A stretch of DNA of 64,000 bases from Tillandsia leiboldiana (taxonomy: Eukaryota > Streptophyta > Magnoliopsida > Poales > Bromeliaceae), in the NCBI GenBank assembly GCA_029204045.2, contig CM055060.1:55725177-55789176 (forward strand), written 5' to 3'. Shown here piece after piece: positions 35,672-48,280 of the stretch. Under the pieces are notes generated by a model, which saw only the letters and a list, made by a program, of their open reading frames with translations, did not search any database and had not been told where the DNA came from. Positions within the stretch are counted from its first letter, which is position 1, and each line of letters opens with the position of its first letter. The position numbers and the translations under genes were made by a program.

Positions 35672-38149
35672 GCTAGAGGCAAGTTCTGGAGGGAGGCGCT
35701 TGGCGCTAGATGATGGAGGACAGATCGGAATGCAGATGGCATTTTCTGTTTCGCTTTCCTAGGGGGGTGGATTATTCTTGTGGATGTAAGGTAAGCTTAC
35801 CCAAGGGGGGATGTTACCCTGTGTGATTGATAACTGGCATGTTTGGGGTTGCAATATATGTGATTGAGGGGTGAGCTTAGTAAGGATAATTGTATAAGGA
35901 ATTGCATGAATCAATCGTGCTTGGTCGTATGACGATGATACCCAAGTGGATTTCTGAGACGTCAGGGGTTGGGTGGACCCCGATGACAGCAACAGCCATT
36001 TTATCAGAGTGGCGCAGCGGTAGCGTGGATTGGTTATTTGCGAGAGACCACGTTCGGCATCTCAGTGTGAGCATGGACAGAGGTCGTGCTCCCTTTGTGA
36101 TTGGTCTAGATATTTTGGCAGGCTGAGCGACGACCACTTGCATCGAGCGGATGAATCTGTGCCGCCCGGTTGGGGGGGCGCCACGGTAGTGGATTGAGTT
36201 GTCGCAGGTGTGTTTTTTTTTCACAGCAGTCGGAGTTAGGTACATGTTACGTTCCTGCATGGGCTAGGGGTAGAGTCTTTACCACATGCACTTGAGGTAC
36301 AGGTTACTGTTGGCATTGTGCAAGTGGAGGAGGCTTGTGGATTATGTCCAGTGCAGCAGATGGCCGTAAGTTATGCCGCAGACTTATTGGTTTTTACGGC
36401 AGCTCAGTGTTTTGACCCAGTGCTTGGGATCGGTTGGATAGTGCCACAGGATGTTTGACTGCTGGAGAAAGGATTTTGACTTTCTGCGAGGCAGATAATG
36501 GAAGGCATTTTGTTTGTTGAGACTATTTGAGCACACTGGTTACAGCGTCCGTGTGAGAGGTGCCTACGGCGGCAGCGGGACTTAAGTATGTCCCTATTGC
36601 CCATAAAAATCCCGGGTGTGAGTCCACCTAAGCCGATGATTAGGCCGCCAGAAAGGAAGATTAAGATTGCGATTGACGTGATTCTGGAAACCGCGCAACT
36701 TCAATAGCCCCTCTTTGGATATCGCCTTTAGAGCTGCGAGAGTTGATTTCTTGGTGCGTGGATTTGATGGATAGAGGGTCTGTTTGACCTAGTGCCACGT
36801 CGTTGATACACGACGGTGAGAGCCCTTTGGGATTGGAGTCCAGGCAAGTCCAGGTATTATTTAGAACCTTTTGAAGGAGCTATATTCCGACAGTCATTGT
36901 ATGATGCCTGCGCCAATTTGGAATTTCAACTGAGGGCTCTGTCTAGATGGTGTTCAGGACACAGTAGGGGCATTACGAGTACAGTGAAGCCAATGGATTG
37001 ACTAATGCCCTGTTGCCTCTAGATTGAGGAATTTTGTATTCTGTTGGCCTTGAACGGTTGGTTAGCGGCATCCTCCTGGGATAATTTTGGTTTTACCCCC
37101 TCCCTGTTTGATTTAGAGCTTGTGCAGCATTTGTAGATGGTGTGACAAGGTCTGTGGGGAAGAAGCTTTTTGCCAAGTCGTTGTGGTGCAAGTTTTAGCT
37201 TCGAGAGCATATCTTCCTGGATTGCTTATTCTAGCCGAAGGGGCGGCGGTGGAAATTCGGCCAAAGTGGATGCTATTTAAGACTGGCCGAGATCGACGGT
37301 CATTGTTGGGGTGAGGAGTTTTTGGACTGGATAGTGCCAGCAGAGCTTGATGACCGGGTGATGAGATTGGTACCAGCGCCGATTTTAACCTTGTCAGTGG
37401 TGGGAGAGGGATTTGCGAGTTATGGTGATACCTCCCGTAGTGGCTGTAGAGCCACCATTGGATTTTGTGAGCATCCAGTATCACCCCGTCAGAGCCACTG
37501 TGGTGGCGGATGCCTGGAGCAGAAGAGCTATTTGGGAGTCGAGTTTGACGGTTCCATAGCTGGCACTGTGTGGGGCCATCCTTGTGTGCAGGGTTTGAGT
37601 TGAGTCCCTGAGGATCCCTTTTGATGAGAGGCTGCGGCTGAGCAATCCACTTAGGTGGTTAAGTGTTGAGAGCGACCGAGTGTGAACCCCTGCTTGTTTG
37701 GGCCCCTTTTCTGTGCAGGTGTTTGTGTGGATGTGATTCGGGTCGCTTTGGTTGAGCTGGCTCTTGGGAGTGATTTTAGAGCGTGTTACTCTGGCTGTTC
37801 GTTCCTTTCCCCCAGTCTTTTGTTGGAGTTTGGAGGTTTTTCTGCGTCTCAGCTCAAGAGTGTTATGTTTTGGACCCCTCGCCGTGATTGACTCGTTCCT
37901 TTTGGGGTCTGTGAGAGTTTGGAGTACGAGGGACGCCCGTTGCGAATTCCGACTCGTGAGGTGAGGGAATTGCGCAATCGGGCTATGCCGTACTGGTTGT
38001 TGCTGTTGTTGTAGCTGAGGAGTAACCACGGGGAGTGATAGGTGACTTGGGAGCTGGAGACGGCGGTGTTGATTATTGACCCCTGGTTTCTGAGACTCCT
38101 TGGGAGTTGCCTTAGTTTCGAGGACGAAACTTTCTTTTAGTGGGGAGGA
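35672..38149 (+). pseudogene. Gypsy internal region INT2, decayed pol
   Basis: Matches INT1 from about 30431 to 32904. Differences are mostly one-base indels, often in homopolymers, clustered in the first 1.4 kb after the gap (e.g. G6/G7 at 36171, C lost near 36697); the last kilobase is nearly identical. Holds the same RT, RNase H and C-terminal remnants. Confidence 0.85.
36003..36028 (+). other. 5' half of initiator tRNA-Met embedded in INT2
   Basis: Identical to the 26-mer at 30759-30784, with the same flanks. Confidence 0.8.
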
Positions 38150-41100
38150 TGTGGTGACCCGGATCTTTGCAGGGCTTCTACAGTGTGACCAGCAGCTTCT
38201 GGAAGCCTACGTGGCATGTCGGCGGTGTTCGCGCGCCCATTTGGACACAAGAGATGGACTCGAGGCTTAAAATGGATCACGTGGGTAATCGGGGGACCCC
38301 GTCGGATGTTTAGAAGAGTTTACGTGCAGAGTGGATATCAAATTTAGGCTCGGCGCGGAATTCGGATTAAAAATACCTTTCCGGGAGCCTCCGGCAAATT
38401 ATAGGATTGGAATTTTGCAAAATGGACGTCGTTTTTGGAATCAGCGCGCGAAAACGGTCAAGATGGGCTATTTGCTTGATGTTTTTGGGTTGGCGGATAC
38501 TGTTCATGCCGGAACAGTATCTCCGGCAGTCGCCGGCGGCGGCGGGCGGCGCCGGCGGGCGGCGGCGCGGCCTCGGGCAGGCGGCACGCGGCGGCACGCG
38601 GCGCGGGCAGGCGCCCGGGCGCGCGGGCAGGCGCGCGGTCCACCGCGGAGGTCGTGCACCGGGGGCGGGCCACTTGGCGCTCTCCGGTTGGCCGGTGCAG
38701 CAGGCGCGGTCCACTGAATTTGGGCCCGGGTGCACGGTAGACCGGGTGGACACGTGGCGTGAGGTAGTTGGTCCGGTGTTGTGCTCCCGGTCCACGCAAT
38801 CAGTGGAGTTGATTGACCGGGGCAGGTGGCCGTACGGCGGGGCACGTGGCCGTACGGACCCGGGTCAGCCGCGACGTGCGCGGTCCACGGCGCGACGTGC
38901 GCGGTGCACGGGTTGCCGGGCCACGTGTCGCGTCGCCATTTGCGGGCGCAGGTGCACCGGGTGCAGTGGGGCCCGGGGGAGTCGTGGACTGGGCTGTGTG
39001 GTGGACCGGGCCGCACTGTGCGCGCCCGAAACTTGGCGGGCCGGGCCGCACTGTGCGCGCCCGAATTCGGGCGGACCGGACCGGGCGCCCGGAAGTTGGG
39101 ACATGATGGGAATTTTCCTAATTGTTTTCTTCAGCCTATAAATAGGCAGGCCGAGTCCTCTTTTCTGCTCTTTTTCTCTCAGCCCTTGCAAGATCTCCCC
39201 GAGCTCCCTTCTTGGAAGATTTTCATCTTCAAGTGCTTGATCTTCCTGCCAAGTTCTAGGATTTTAGGAGGCACGAATCCCGAGGTTCCCCATTTTACGG
39301 TGCGGCGCGATGTTGCTTTCTAGTGTTCTTCTTCGGCGCAGCGACAGTGTTTTGGCTCCCCTGGGCTACCGCGAGCTCCTTTTTCTGTGATTCTTGCGCC
39401 GACAGACTCCTAAGAGGTAGGGCTTCATCTTTCGTATTGATCGCGGTTTCCCGTTGCGAGTTTTTGGCACGGATCCCGAGGCAACACTGTGACCCATTTT
39501 CTTTTTGGCTTTGTGGGACAGCATCAAGGTGTTTTGGCCATATCTTTGCGCACAAGCGTCAGCCGGAAACGAGCTTATACAACTTTTTCATCTACAGATC
39601 GCAAGGAACGCGCTCGTATTTTTATTGGATTTTTCTGAGATTTCATCAGAGGTGAAAATTACTGTTTTCTCAGTGAACAGTGTACAGTTTTAATACAGAT
39701 TTTTGTATGAGTGTACCCCCTTGCCGAATTTTTATCTTGGCTTACCGAACTCCGATTTGGGCGTGCAAGGTACCGTTTCGAAGCTATCGACGCAAGGATT
39801 GCTGTGATATTTTTATTGGAATTTTTTGGGCACTATCTGCAGGTGATAATTTAACAGTTCAGAATTCGAGGTTGTATGTGGTTTTAAGTGCTTTAATTGG
39901 GAGCCTAGTGTAATTAGTGGACTTTGTATTGTGCCAGGAGAGTTACGGGTGTGCTGAACATATTGGAGCAAGGGATTAGAGTTATTTGGTGTTTTCAGCT
40001 GTTGGGCTTTGGACAGCCAGCTTTTCAGGTGGGTGCCTTATTCCCGGAACCGGTGGACGGTTCTCTAAATTTTCATATGTTAGCATTGCATGCAGGTGAA
40101 TGGTACAATAGCTGGGATTGATCGGTAAGTTTAACAATGAGGATTTTATGGAAATTGCAAGTGAATTATTCACAGTATGACAATGGTATTAATCAAATAG
40201 TCATGTTGATGATTAGTGGAAGCTTATCTAAGGCAAGGATACCCTATATGATTAATTATCATGCCATATTAGCACATAACCTATTATGAGGATGGTTTAT
40301 GCATTGGGATAGGATTATGTAGTTATGTGCAGGTTCTACTCTGAGGAGCCATTATGGATTGAGAATTATGGACAGGTATGGTCATTGATAATTTTGGCAT
40401 GGGGTTTATTTTCTTTATTCTTCTTGAGGACAAATGCATGCTTGTATGGACATATGTGTATGGACATATAGTTAGGCCATCTTTTACTGCTGCACTACAT
40501 ATTGGAATTTGACTTAGGAGAAACCATGATTGCTTTCCTTCTCCTTTTTATTTAGACTTTTGAGTCATGTTGCTCGGGTTCGAGCAGAGGTTTGGGATAG
40601 TGTAGCTAGGACCTTAGGGTCAGAGACAGGGTGTGCTTGATGTTGGATTGTGGGTTATTGCGGCAACCGCGGACAGTAGGCGGTTGATCGGATCTTGATT
40701 AATTTACCCAATTGTGGATTGTGGGTTATTGCGGCAACCGCGGACAGTAGGCGGTTGACCGGATCTTGATTAATTTACCCAATTGTGGATTGTGGGTTAT
40801 TGCGGCAACCGCGGACAGTAGGCGGTTGACCAGATCTTGATTAATTTACCCAATTGTGGGTTGTGGGTTATTGCGGTGACCGCGGACTTTGGGCGGTTGA
40901 CCGGATGTTGACTATTGCATCAGATTGGGTATCAGATTTGTTCTAGTGGATGGTGTTTCCCACTTTTTGAGTACTATTGCATCAGATCGGGGTTTTGTTA
41001 GTGGACGGAGTTTCCCACTTTGATCATAGTCTTGATCCAGTCCTGCTATTATGAGACAGTGGTTACAGAGATACTCGATACAGTGATACTTTACTCGTGT

Positions 41101-42295
41101 GGGTCGCTCCCCTCGAGTGCCACTCCGGAGTAGGCTTTCCACGGTGTGAGCGCCGGGCACCAGGCAGGGTTCTTGAGTTTGACAGCAGAGCAGGCAGTAC
41201 CAGTGATTACTGGTCTATCGATTGGGTTTATTCAGGCAGATACTTTTTGTTACACTCGTGCCTGGGGGACCGAGTGGAGTCTAGTAGCTGTGTTAGACCA
41301 GTGCTAGTATTGTTGGGAACCGTTCGGGGTTTGACGGTGGTCCCGTGGTCGTTGTGAGTTCTTTGACCATTGTGTGAGAGGTTGAGCATCTTGAGTCTTT
41401 CCGTTCTGAGAGAGAGAGGGCATGGATTTGACTATAGCCTGCATGAGCCACTACTCGATAGCGAGTTAGTCCGTTTGGACGCCCTACGTAATTCCTGCCC
41501 GTCAGCGGGAGGTGGTTGTAGGTGGGCGCAGGTTTGACTGGACCCGATGTGGCAGTCAGCTCGATTGGATCGATTGAGCACCTTGTGTGCGAGTGTTGCA
41601 TATCTTCATCAGAGTTTCCCCATTTGAGCATTTGGATAGAGGCATGGTAGCTGTAGAGTGTTTCCAGCTTCTTCTTTCAGTTTTACTGCATCGGTTATCT
41701 TTTGCCTCTAGTAGTCTTGGTGGGCAGATCGTCGGGCCTTATGGCGATACCCACTGAGAACTCCCTTATTGCGTAGTTCTCACGCCCGTTTGGGGTTTTC
41801 CCCATTTTTGTCCTTTCTCCCCTTTGTTTTGCAGAGTCTTGGCGGGTGTTGCCGTTCTGTGGTTGCTGTGCGTGGTGAGGGAGTAGCGAGCTAGATCCAG
41901 ACCCATCTTGGGAGAGTAGCGGTACCCCCTTGGAGGAGATCTTCAGTATAGTCGGTAGATTGGTATTTATTTCCTCTTTTGAGAGACTGATGTAGTGAGG
42001 ATATGATGTATTGAGAGCTTGTACACTGATGTTTTATTTGAGATATCTCCCTATTGAGCTAACAGTTTTGTACTCGAGGTTAGTGTATGATTATCATTTT
42101 TGGGAGATGGACCTTGTTGTTTTATTTTCAGTTGTACAGTGGTTGATTTTATTCTACAGCAGTTTTATCTTTTAGCTCTGATATCTGTTAGCTGTAGCTC
42201 TTTTTGCAGGTAGGACGCTTCGCCTATGCGGGTTTGGCATAGGTGGCGGATCTGTTGGCGAGCCCGGGTCGCAGTTTCGACCCCGGGGCGTGACA
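38150..42295 (+). repeat. Gypsy LTR3 (4146 bp)
   Basis: Full LTR, TGTGGTGACCC...GCGTGACA, TATA at 39137-39144, 71-bp array 40645-40907. Followed by AATAA and then the resumed Copia. Confidence 0.95.
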
Positions 42296-42300
42296 AATAA

Positions 42301-43257
42301 AGATTGAGGTTTACCTGACAAAGCGGCCGTTGAATGTGTCAATGATGTTTGGGATGGATTGGAATCAACATTAGTGCAAACATAATCATCTAATCTAGTA
42401 GGTCGTCGAGTAACGCGTGAAGATCGTCGGGGTGCATCGTCAACATGAGTGGTGGATGGATGTTCTATATCAGTGTTGGAATTCATGATGTCTTCAGTTG
42501 GTGATGAAATTATGGGTGATAATATAGGATCATCATAATTGGCATCAGTGGTAATGGCGGTAGGAAGGTTAACAATCTCGTTTTGATTATTAGAATGGAA
42601 GGGAAAATTATCTTCACGAAAAGTCACATCACGACTAACAAAAATTTTACCACTTTCGATCTCATAAACACGATAACCTTTTTGTCCCATAGGATAGCCA
42701 ACAAAAACGCAACGCTTCGCTCGAGGATCAAACTTATGTTTGTGAGGATCAACATTTCGTGCATAACATAAACACCCAAAAATACGCAAATGATCATAAT
42801 TAGGTTTAGAACCAAAAAGAATTTCGTGGGGTGATTTACCATCAAGGATGGGTGTAGGGATCTTATTTATTAAATAGGTGGCAGTAAGTACACATTCTCC
42901 CCAAAAATTAATAGGAAGATTTGCTTGAAAACGTAATGCACGTGCAACATCTAGAAGATGACGATGTTTACGCTCGACGATCCCGTTTTGCTGAGGGGTA
43001 TGAACGCAGGACCTTTGATGAATTATGCCATACTCTTGAAACAACAATTGCATAGATTGAGACAGAAATTCTGATCCATTATCAGTCCTTATTTGTTTGA
43101 CATGACAACCAAATTGAGTGTGCACCAAATTAATAAAAGCGCGCAAAAATTTGTATACTTCAAATTTATATCGCATGAGATAAATCCAAGTACAGCGGGA
43201 ATAGTCATCAACTATGCTCAAAAAATAATGTGCACCAGAATGAGATGGGGTAGAGTA
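42301..43257 (-). pseudogene. Large Copia integrase core and linker
   Basis: Minus-strand frame with the DDE core: DDYSRCTWIY, IRTDNGSEF and the HTPQQNGIVERKHRHLL glutamate motif, then FWGECVLTATYLINKIPT and the C-terminal SRDVTFREDNFPF region. It is cut by the Gypsy insertion in the linker before RT (continues at 25294). Its upstream part is in another frame because of a base missing in a G7 run at 43258-43264. Confidence 0.95.
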
Positions 43258-44981
43258 CCCCCCCAAATATCACAATGGATCAAGTTGAAAACAGAGCAAC
43301 TTTTACTCAAACTAGATTGAAAAGGCAAACGAGTTTGTTTAGCAAGAGTGCATGCTTCACAAAATTCAAGAGAACAAGGATGATCATGAAAAAGAGAAGG
43401 AGAAAGGCCAGCAAGCCTGTGTTTCGAAGGATGGCCGAGTCTCCTATGCCAAAGATGACTCAGTTTATTTGAGACGGTAGCAACGACAGGTGGTCGAACA
43501 AAATGGTATAATCCATCCCGCACTTCACCGACTCCAATCAACTTCCTCGCTGTCAGGTCCTGGAATACACAAAAGGTTGGGAAAAAAATTACAGCGCAAT
43601 TCATATAATTAGTGAGTTTGCTAACGGAGAGAAGATTGAAATTAAAGGACGGAGCACACATGACGTTATTCAAATATAAATTTGGAGAAATACAAGTGTT
43701 ACCAATGTGAGTGATGGAATTGCTCGACCCATTTGGTAAGAAAACTGGCTTAGTATTCGTAGAAGAAACAACCCCAGTCAACGAGAAAGAATCAAAAGTA
43801 AAGTGATCGGAAGCTCCGGAGTCAATAATCCATGAAGAGGAATATTTATTTTTTTGGATTTGAGGAGAAATTTTACCGGCAAAATTAGCTGAAGGATTTG
43901 GTACATCAATATTCAGAAGTGACAGCAACTGTTGATATTGTTGACTGGTGAGAGGAGGTAGTGGACTTTCACCATGTGTTTGGAGATTACCACCTGAACT
44001 AGACGACCCAACAAATTGCTGACCATTATTGTTGTTGTTGTCGGTGTTGAAATGTCTCGAGCGTTGTTGTTGATGTCCAGATGCTCCCCCTTTCCCTTGT
44101 AATCGATGTCCAACAGGATAACCAATAATCTCATAGCACCGAGATTTGGTATGCCCAGATTTGCCGCAATGGTCACAAATAAAACGTGGCTTCATCTTTG
44201 AAGAATTTTCATATTTAGTTGGATGAGCATCATTGAAGCGGTTAGATGAACCGCCCTTAGCAATAAGAGCGGTCAGTTTCGATGGATTTGAGTGAGATAT
44301 TTTGAGACCAATATATTTTTCTTCTTGTTGGATAAGAGAATACACCTTCGCAAGACTTGGTAGAGGATCCATCGCGATGATTTGAGTGCGTATAGTCCCA
44401 AATGCCTCATTCAATCCCATAAGGAATTGATAAATATGTTCGGTTTGCCGCTCTCGTTGAATCTCCTTCAATGCTCCACAGTTGCACACTGGGACTGTAG
44501 AGTAGGAATTGAGTTCATCCCAAGCTTGCTTTAATTTAGAAAAATAAGTGGCAACTGTGAGTTGCTCCTGGCGGGTATTGGTGATGGTGCACCTAATTTC
44601 GTAGATGCGAGGACCATTTCCTTGTGAAAATCGTTCTTCAAGTTCAGCCCAAAGTTCATGAGCTGTTTCGACGAACACCACACTTTCTCGGAGATCTTTG
44701 CTTAATGCATTAATCAACCAAGAGAATACCATATGATTGCATCGTTCCCATGCTTGAACGAGATCAATCGGAGACGTTGGCTTTGCTAAAGTCCCATCCA
44801 CAAAGGAGAGCTTGTTCTTTGCACCCAAGGCTACAGTCATGGATCGTTTCCACGTCCCGTAGTTATCTCCTAAAAGAGGTTGAGCTACAAGCATAGCTCC
44901 TGGATTGTCGGATGGGTGAATATAATATGGTGAATAAACATCGATGCTAGAAGTAGATCTATTAGCATCTTCTTTCGCCAT
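43258..44981 (-). pseudogene. Large Copia gag, protease and integrase N-terminus
   Basis: Likely start is MAKEDANRST at 44981 (an in-frame ATG 30 nt upstream gives a longer, less family-like N-terminus). Gag: LLGDNYGTWKRSM and the UBN2 domain; CCHC knuckle CDHCGKSGHTKSRC; protease IIDSGASDHFTF; integrase HHCC zinc domain LWHRRLGHPS...CEACTLAKQTRLPF. The frame runs into HCDIWGG and then slips at the G7 run 43258-43264; one extra G would rejoin the integrase core. Confidence 0.95.
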
Positions 44982-45012
44982 TAAAAAAAATAACAGGTAG
45001 AGAACTTTCAAT

Positions 45013-45024
45013 GCTCCGATACCA
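45013..45024 (-). promoter_or_regulatory. Primer binding site, large Copia
   Basis: Minus strand TGGTATCGGAGC abuts the 5' LTR; tRNA-Met type with one change (CGG for CAG). Confidence 0.85.
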
Positions 45025-45347
45025 TGTAAAGAAAATGATTAAGTGGAAGAGAGTAAACTCAAATTGGAGTTATTGACATTAGTCGAACCTCACATAAAAA
45101 AATGATAGTATGTACAAGATTTAATATACATCATGAATCTGTTAAGAAAGGAAAAATAATACAAAATATTATTGCCTTCCTTGTGCGGTTACTAAATCCA
45201 TTATTGCCTTCTATATGCTACCATTGAATCCATGCTGAATTGGCAAGATAATCTTGGTTCAAAATAGCAAGTAAATTGTCAGGCAAATCTTCATGATTCT
45301 CTCCATCAAATCTCCAATCAAGAATATAGAAATTTTATTTTCTAATA
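45025..45347 (-). repeat. 5' LTR of large Copia
   Basis: 323 bp, pairs with 23359-23681; same non-canonical TA start on the element strand. Confidence 0.9.
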
Positions 45348-45834
45348 CATGTGTTATATCAATCACAATTATATATAAATTAATTAAGTTACCAGATGTA
45401 CTAAATCTTAGTTAGATATATATTGGACTGATTAACTTAGCTACTCGCGATCATAATGCTTTCAAATGGTAATAAACTAGTAATTAACTATGACAGAAAT
45501 AATATAATTAAACCGTGCTTGAGAGAGCACTAATCCTCACATATAAATTCCTAACAAAAGATAAAAACAAAAAGGTCATGAAAATTACAAAAGATTAAGG
45601 GGAGAATATGTTGGAATAAAAATCAAAATTCTTAAAACCCTCAATAATAATTTTTTGTTCTTATTAATATTTATTTACTAATTTACTCTCTCTTTTAATT
45701 AATTTATTTTTTATTGTTATTATTAGGTGTTAATATATATTAGAACGTTGGAACCAACGTACCTGCTTTTATAAAGGTGTTAATTCACCGTTTAAGTGAA
45801 TTAACAATGGAACCAACGGCATTATTCCCACTCC

Positions 45835-45947
<113 letters not shown>

Positions 45948-46383
45948 GGTGTGGGTAATAGGTGGTGTCAGATAGAAAAAAAAAAAAAAAGAAAGGAGAA
46001 GAAAGAAAGAAAGAGAAAGAAAAAAAAAAGTTATTTTAAGTTTTATTTTTTTATTTGGTTAATTTTGTTTATCGAGTGTTGAAAAAATCTCCGTCAACTT
46101 CTTCCGCGGACGTGCACGTAGGAAGAGGAATTCCGGTCGTATCTTGGGGTGGTGTCTCCAATTAATCCGCACGAATGACGAAAATACGCCTTAAGGCAGT
46201 GTCTCGCACGCTTCCGGATTAATTTCTTTCATCTACTATTTTGGATAGCGATTAAAGGTAAGTTACGTTATTAAATTTTTTTTAAACAAATAAAACTAGT
46301 TAGATAATTTAATCACAAACAGATTTAGTACGATTATTTTCCTAACAGAATAATTATAAAAGAACTTGGAATTAAGCTTAATT

Positions 46384-46385
<2 letters not shown>

Positions 46386-46445
<60 letters not shown>
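46386..46445. repeat. (TA)n microsatellite
   Basis: 60 bp of TA, 100 bp inside intron 1 of copy C from exon 1. Confidence 0.95.
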
Positions 46446-46448
<3 letters not shown>

Positions 46449-46545
46449 GGTGTTGTGTTCCAACTATCAAACATGCGAAAGAAATTATTGAAACATTGTA
46501 GATAATTTGGTTAGCTAGTGATCTGAAAATGTGAGATTCAATTAC

Positions 46546-46665
46546 CTGTTCCTTTGCTTCTACTGCAACATGCTTTTCCAATATCTCTAATCTCCCTCTA
46601 ACTTGAGAGCAAGAGACAAGAGTGAGCCATATAACAGAAAATGTGAAAATTCCTATGCAGGCCAT
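46546..46665 (-). CDS. Neprosin copy C, exon 1 (signal peptide), intact
   Basis: 40 codons, MACIGIFTFSVIWLTLVSCS then QVRGRLEILEKHVAVEAKEQ, ending at CAG|GTAATTG. The first 20 residues form a hydrophobic signal peptide with a cleavable SCS region. Start chosen by homology to copies A (MTYMEIFTL...) and D (MAYMRIFTL...); an upstream in-frame ATG at 46701 is possible but lies at the expected transcription start. The donor is phase 0 and compatible with any exon 2 in the cluster. The TATA box is 46 bp upstream of the ATG. Confidence 0.85.
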
Positions 46666-46710
46666 TTGGTAAAGATTGATGTACGTAAGCGAATGTCCCA
46701 ACCAGTCCCC

Positions 46711-46720
46711 TTTATATATA
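46711..46720 (-). promoter_or_regulatory. TATA box of copy C
   Basis: Minus strand TATATATAAAGGGGACTGG; the same box-plus-downstream motif appears at D (TATATAAAAGAGACTG) and degenerate at A (TATTTAAAGGGGGCTGG). Confidence 0.7.
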
Positions 46721-47441
46721 GAGAGAGGAAATTAAAAATTTTAATAATTTTATGGAAGATTAATTAATAATTAGGTTTTTTTTTTTTTGACAGAGAATAT
46801 GAGCCGGAGATTATTTAGTACGTTCATTTAAAAAGCATTTTACCTATAGTCTTAACATGAGAGTATCAAACTTCCTGTGACATTTATTTAGAATATTTTG
46901 GTCCTAATATTAGCATACCCAATTTTTAGATTTTATTATTATTATTATTAACTGAATATAATCTTCATTTTAAGTGTGAACAGTACTTTAGATAAAAAAA
47001 TATGTATATCATAAAATAATTATATGTGAAATTGTGGTTACTAAACAATTTACAAAGTATAAATAAAATTAGGGACAGAGAGATAGCACCAATAGCCACC
47101 GTTGGTACGGTTCTATTTGAGAAAGGTGGACCATAAAATTATAAAATTTTAATTTTAATTTCCATAAAAAAATTATAAAATTTTAATTAACCCAAATAGA
47201 GAAATAGAAAGAAAAATACTAGAGGAAGTTCCAATATCTTATGTAATAAAAAATATAATAAAATATATTATTTTACACTCTTTTATACGCCACATGATAT
47301 TTTTATTTTTATAATTTTTCTTCTCTCTTTGGTCAATCTTATATATTTTCTCTCTCATATATTTACCGTATTTTATTTCTTCTCTCTCATAATTTTACCA
47401 TATCTTATTCATTCTCTCTCTCATATCTTACTCTCTATCAT

Positions 47442-47579
47442 ATTTTTAGCATATCTTAACCTTTTTTTCTCTCTATCCTCCTCCAATGCCTCACAAATCC
47501 ACTCAAATCTATTTTTAGCATATCTTAACCTTTCTCTCTCTCTCTCCTCCTCAAATGCCTCACAAATCCATTCAAATCT
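47442..47579. repeat. 69-bp tandem duplication, CT-rich
   Basis: 47442-47510 and 47511-47579 are two near-identical 69-bp units inside a CT-rich tract (47320-47730). The open frame through this tract is low-complexity and not called as a gene. Confidence 0.8.
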
Positions 47580-47767
47580 CTCTTTCTTTCTTTCTCTAGT
47601 CCCTTTTCATTTATTTCTCTCTCACACATTCTTTTATACTACACCTCTTATATTTTTTCATATCTCTTTCACTCTCATATATTTATTACTCTATTTCATT
47701 ATTTGTAATTTTTCTATTACTCTATCTCTCTTATATTTTGCTGCATGTCTTTGCGCCACTGTTACTT

Positions 47768-48231
47768 AGGGTTGTAAAACGGACCGGGCGGTCCGACACG
47801 GTCTCTGACCGGGCGGCCTGCAGCATGGCATAGGTGTTGTAGTACTTGTGTCGGCCCAGCCTGGCCCGATATTTAGGGCCGTGTTGGGCCTTTAATTTTA
47901 GGCCCGATGACCCGACAGGATCTAGCCTAAAGCGGGCCTGGGCCGTGCCGCGCCTAGGCAGGAGCTCCCGTGGAGAACCCAAGGAGCTCTTCTCCAAAAG
48001 TATGCACTGGCAAACCTTGGAATGAGCGGTTTTGATCCAATGGATCAAATCATTTTGGTTCATTGGATCAAAATCCTCACCCATTTATTTTTTAAAAAGA
48101 TAATTATTATTTATAATTATTTTTTAGAAATTTAAAAATTTATTATTTTATAATTATTTTTATAAATTTTAATTTTTTTTTATCAAAATATAAATTTAAA
48201 TAAAAATAATTTATTATTTATATTTTTAAAT

Positions 48232-48280
<49 letters not shown>

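Larger units (their letters stand above)
25300..42295 (+). mobile_element. Nested long-LTR Ty3/Gypsy block, LTR-INT-LTR-gap-INT-LTR
   Basis: 16,996 bp in this assembly. LTR1 25300-29456, INT1 29457-32904, LTR2 32905 to at least 35571, N gap, INT2 35672-38149, LTR3 38150-42295. Only the outermost ends carry the target duplication. LTR2 and LTR3 share variants that LTR1 lacks. Internal remnants (VTWELETAV, SFEDETFF near the 3' end) place it with chromoviruses, probably Tekay/Del-like given the 4.1 kb LTRs. Either a recombinational tandem or partly an assembly artefact. Confidence 0.9.
23359..45347 (-). mobile_element. Copia retrotransposon, split by nested Gypsy
   Basis: After removal of the 25300-42295 insert (and one copy of AATAA) it is about 4988 bp with 323-bp LTRs, tRNA-Met primer binding site, gag, protease, integrase, RT and RNase H in Copia order. 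Size and domain sequence resemble the Ale/Retrofit-type plant Copia (inference). LTRs differ at about 4 of 323 positions by eye, so it is young. It is inserted in intron 1 of neprosin copy C. Confidence 0.95.

Noticed and set aside
47329..47769. 146-codon plus-strand frame
   Set aside because: Arises from a CT-rich tract with a 69-bp tandem duplication; Leu/Ser/Phe-rich low complexity.
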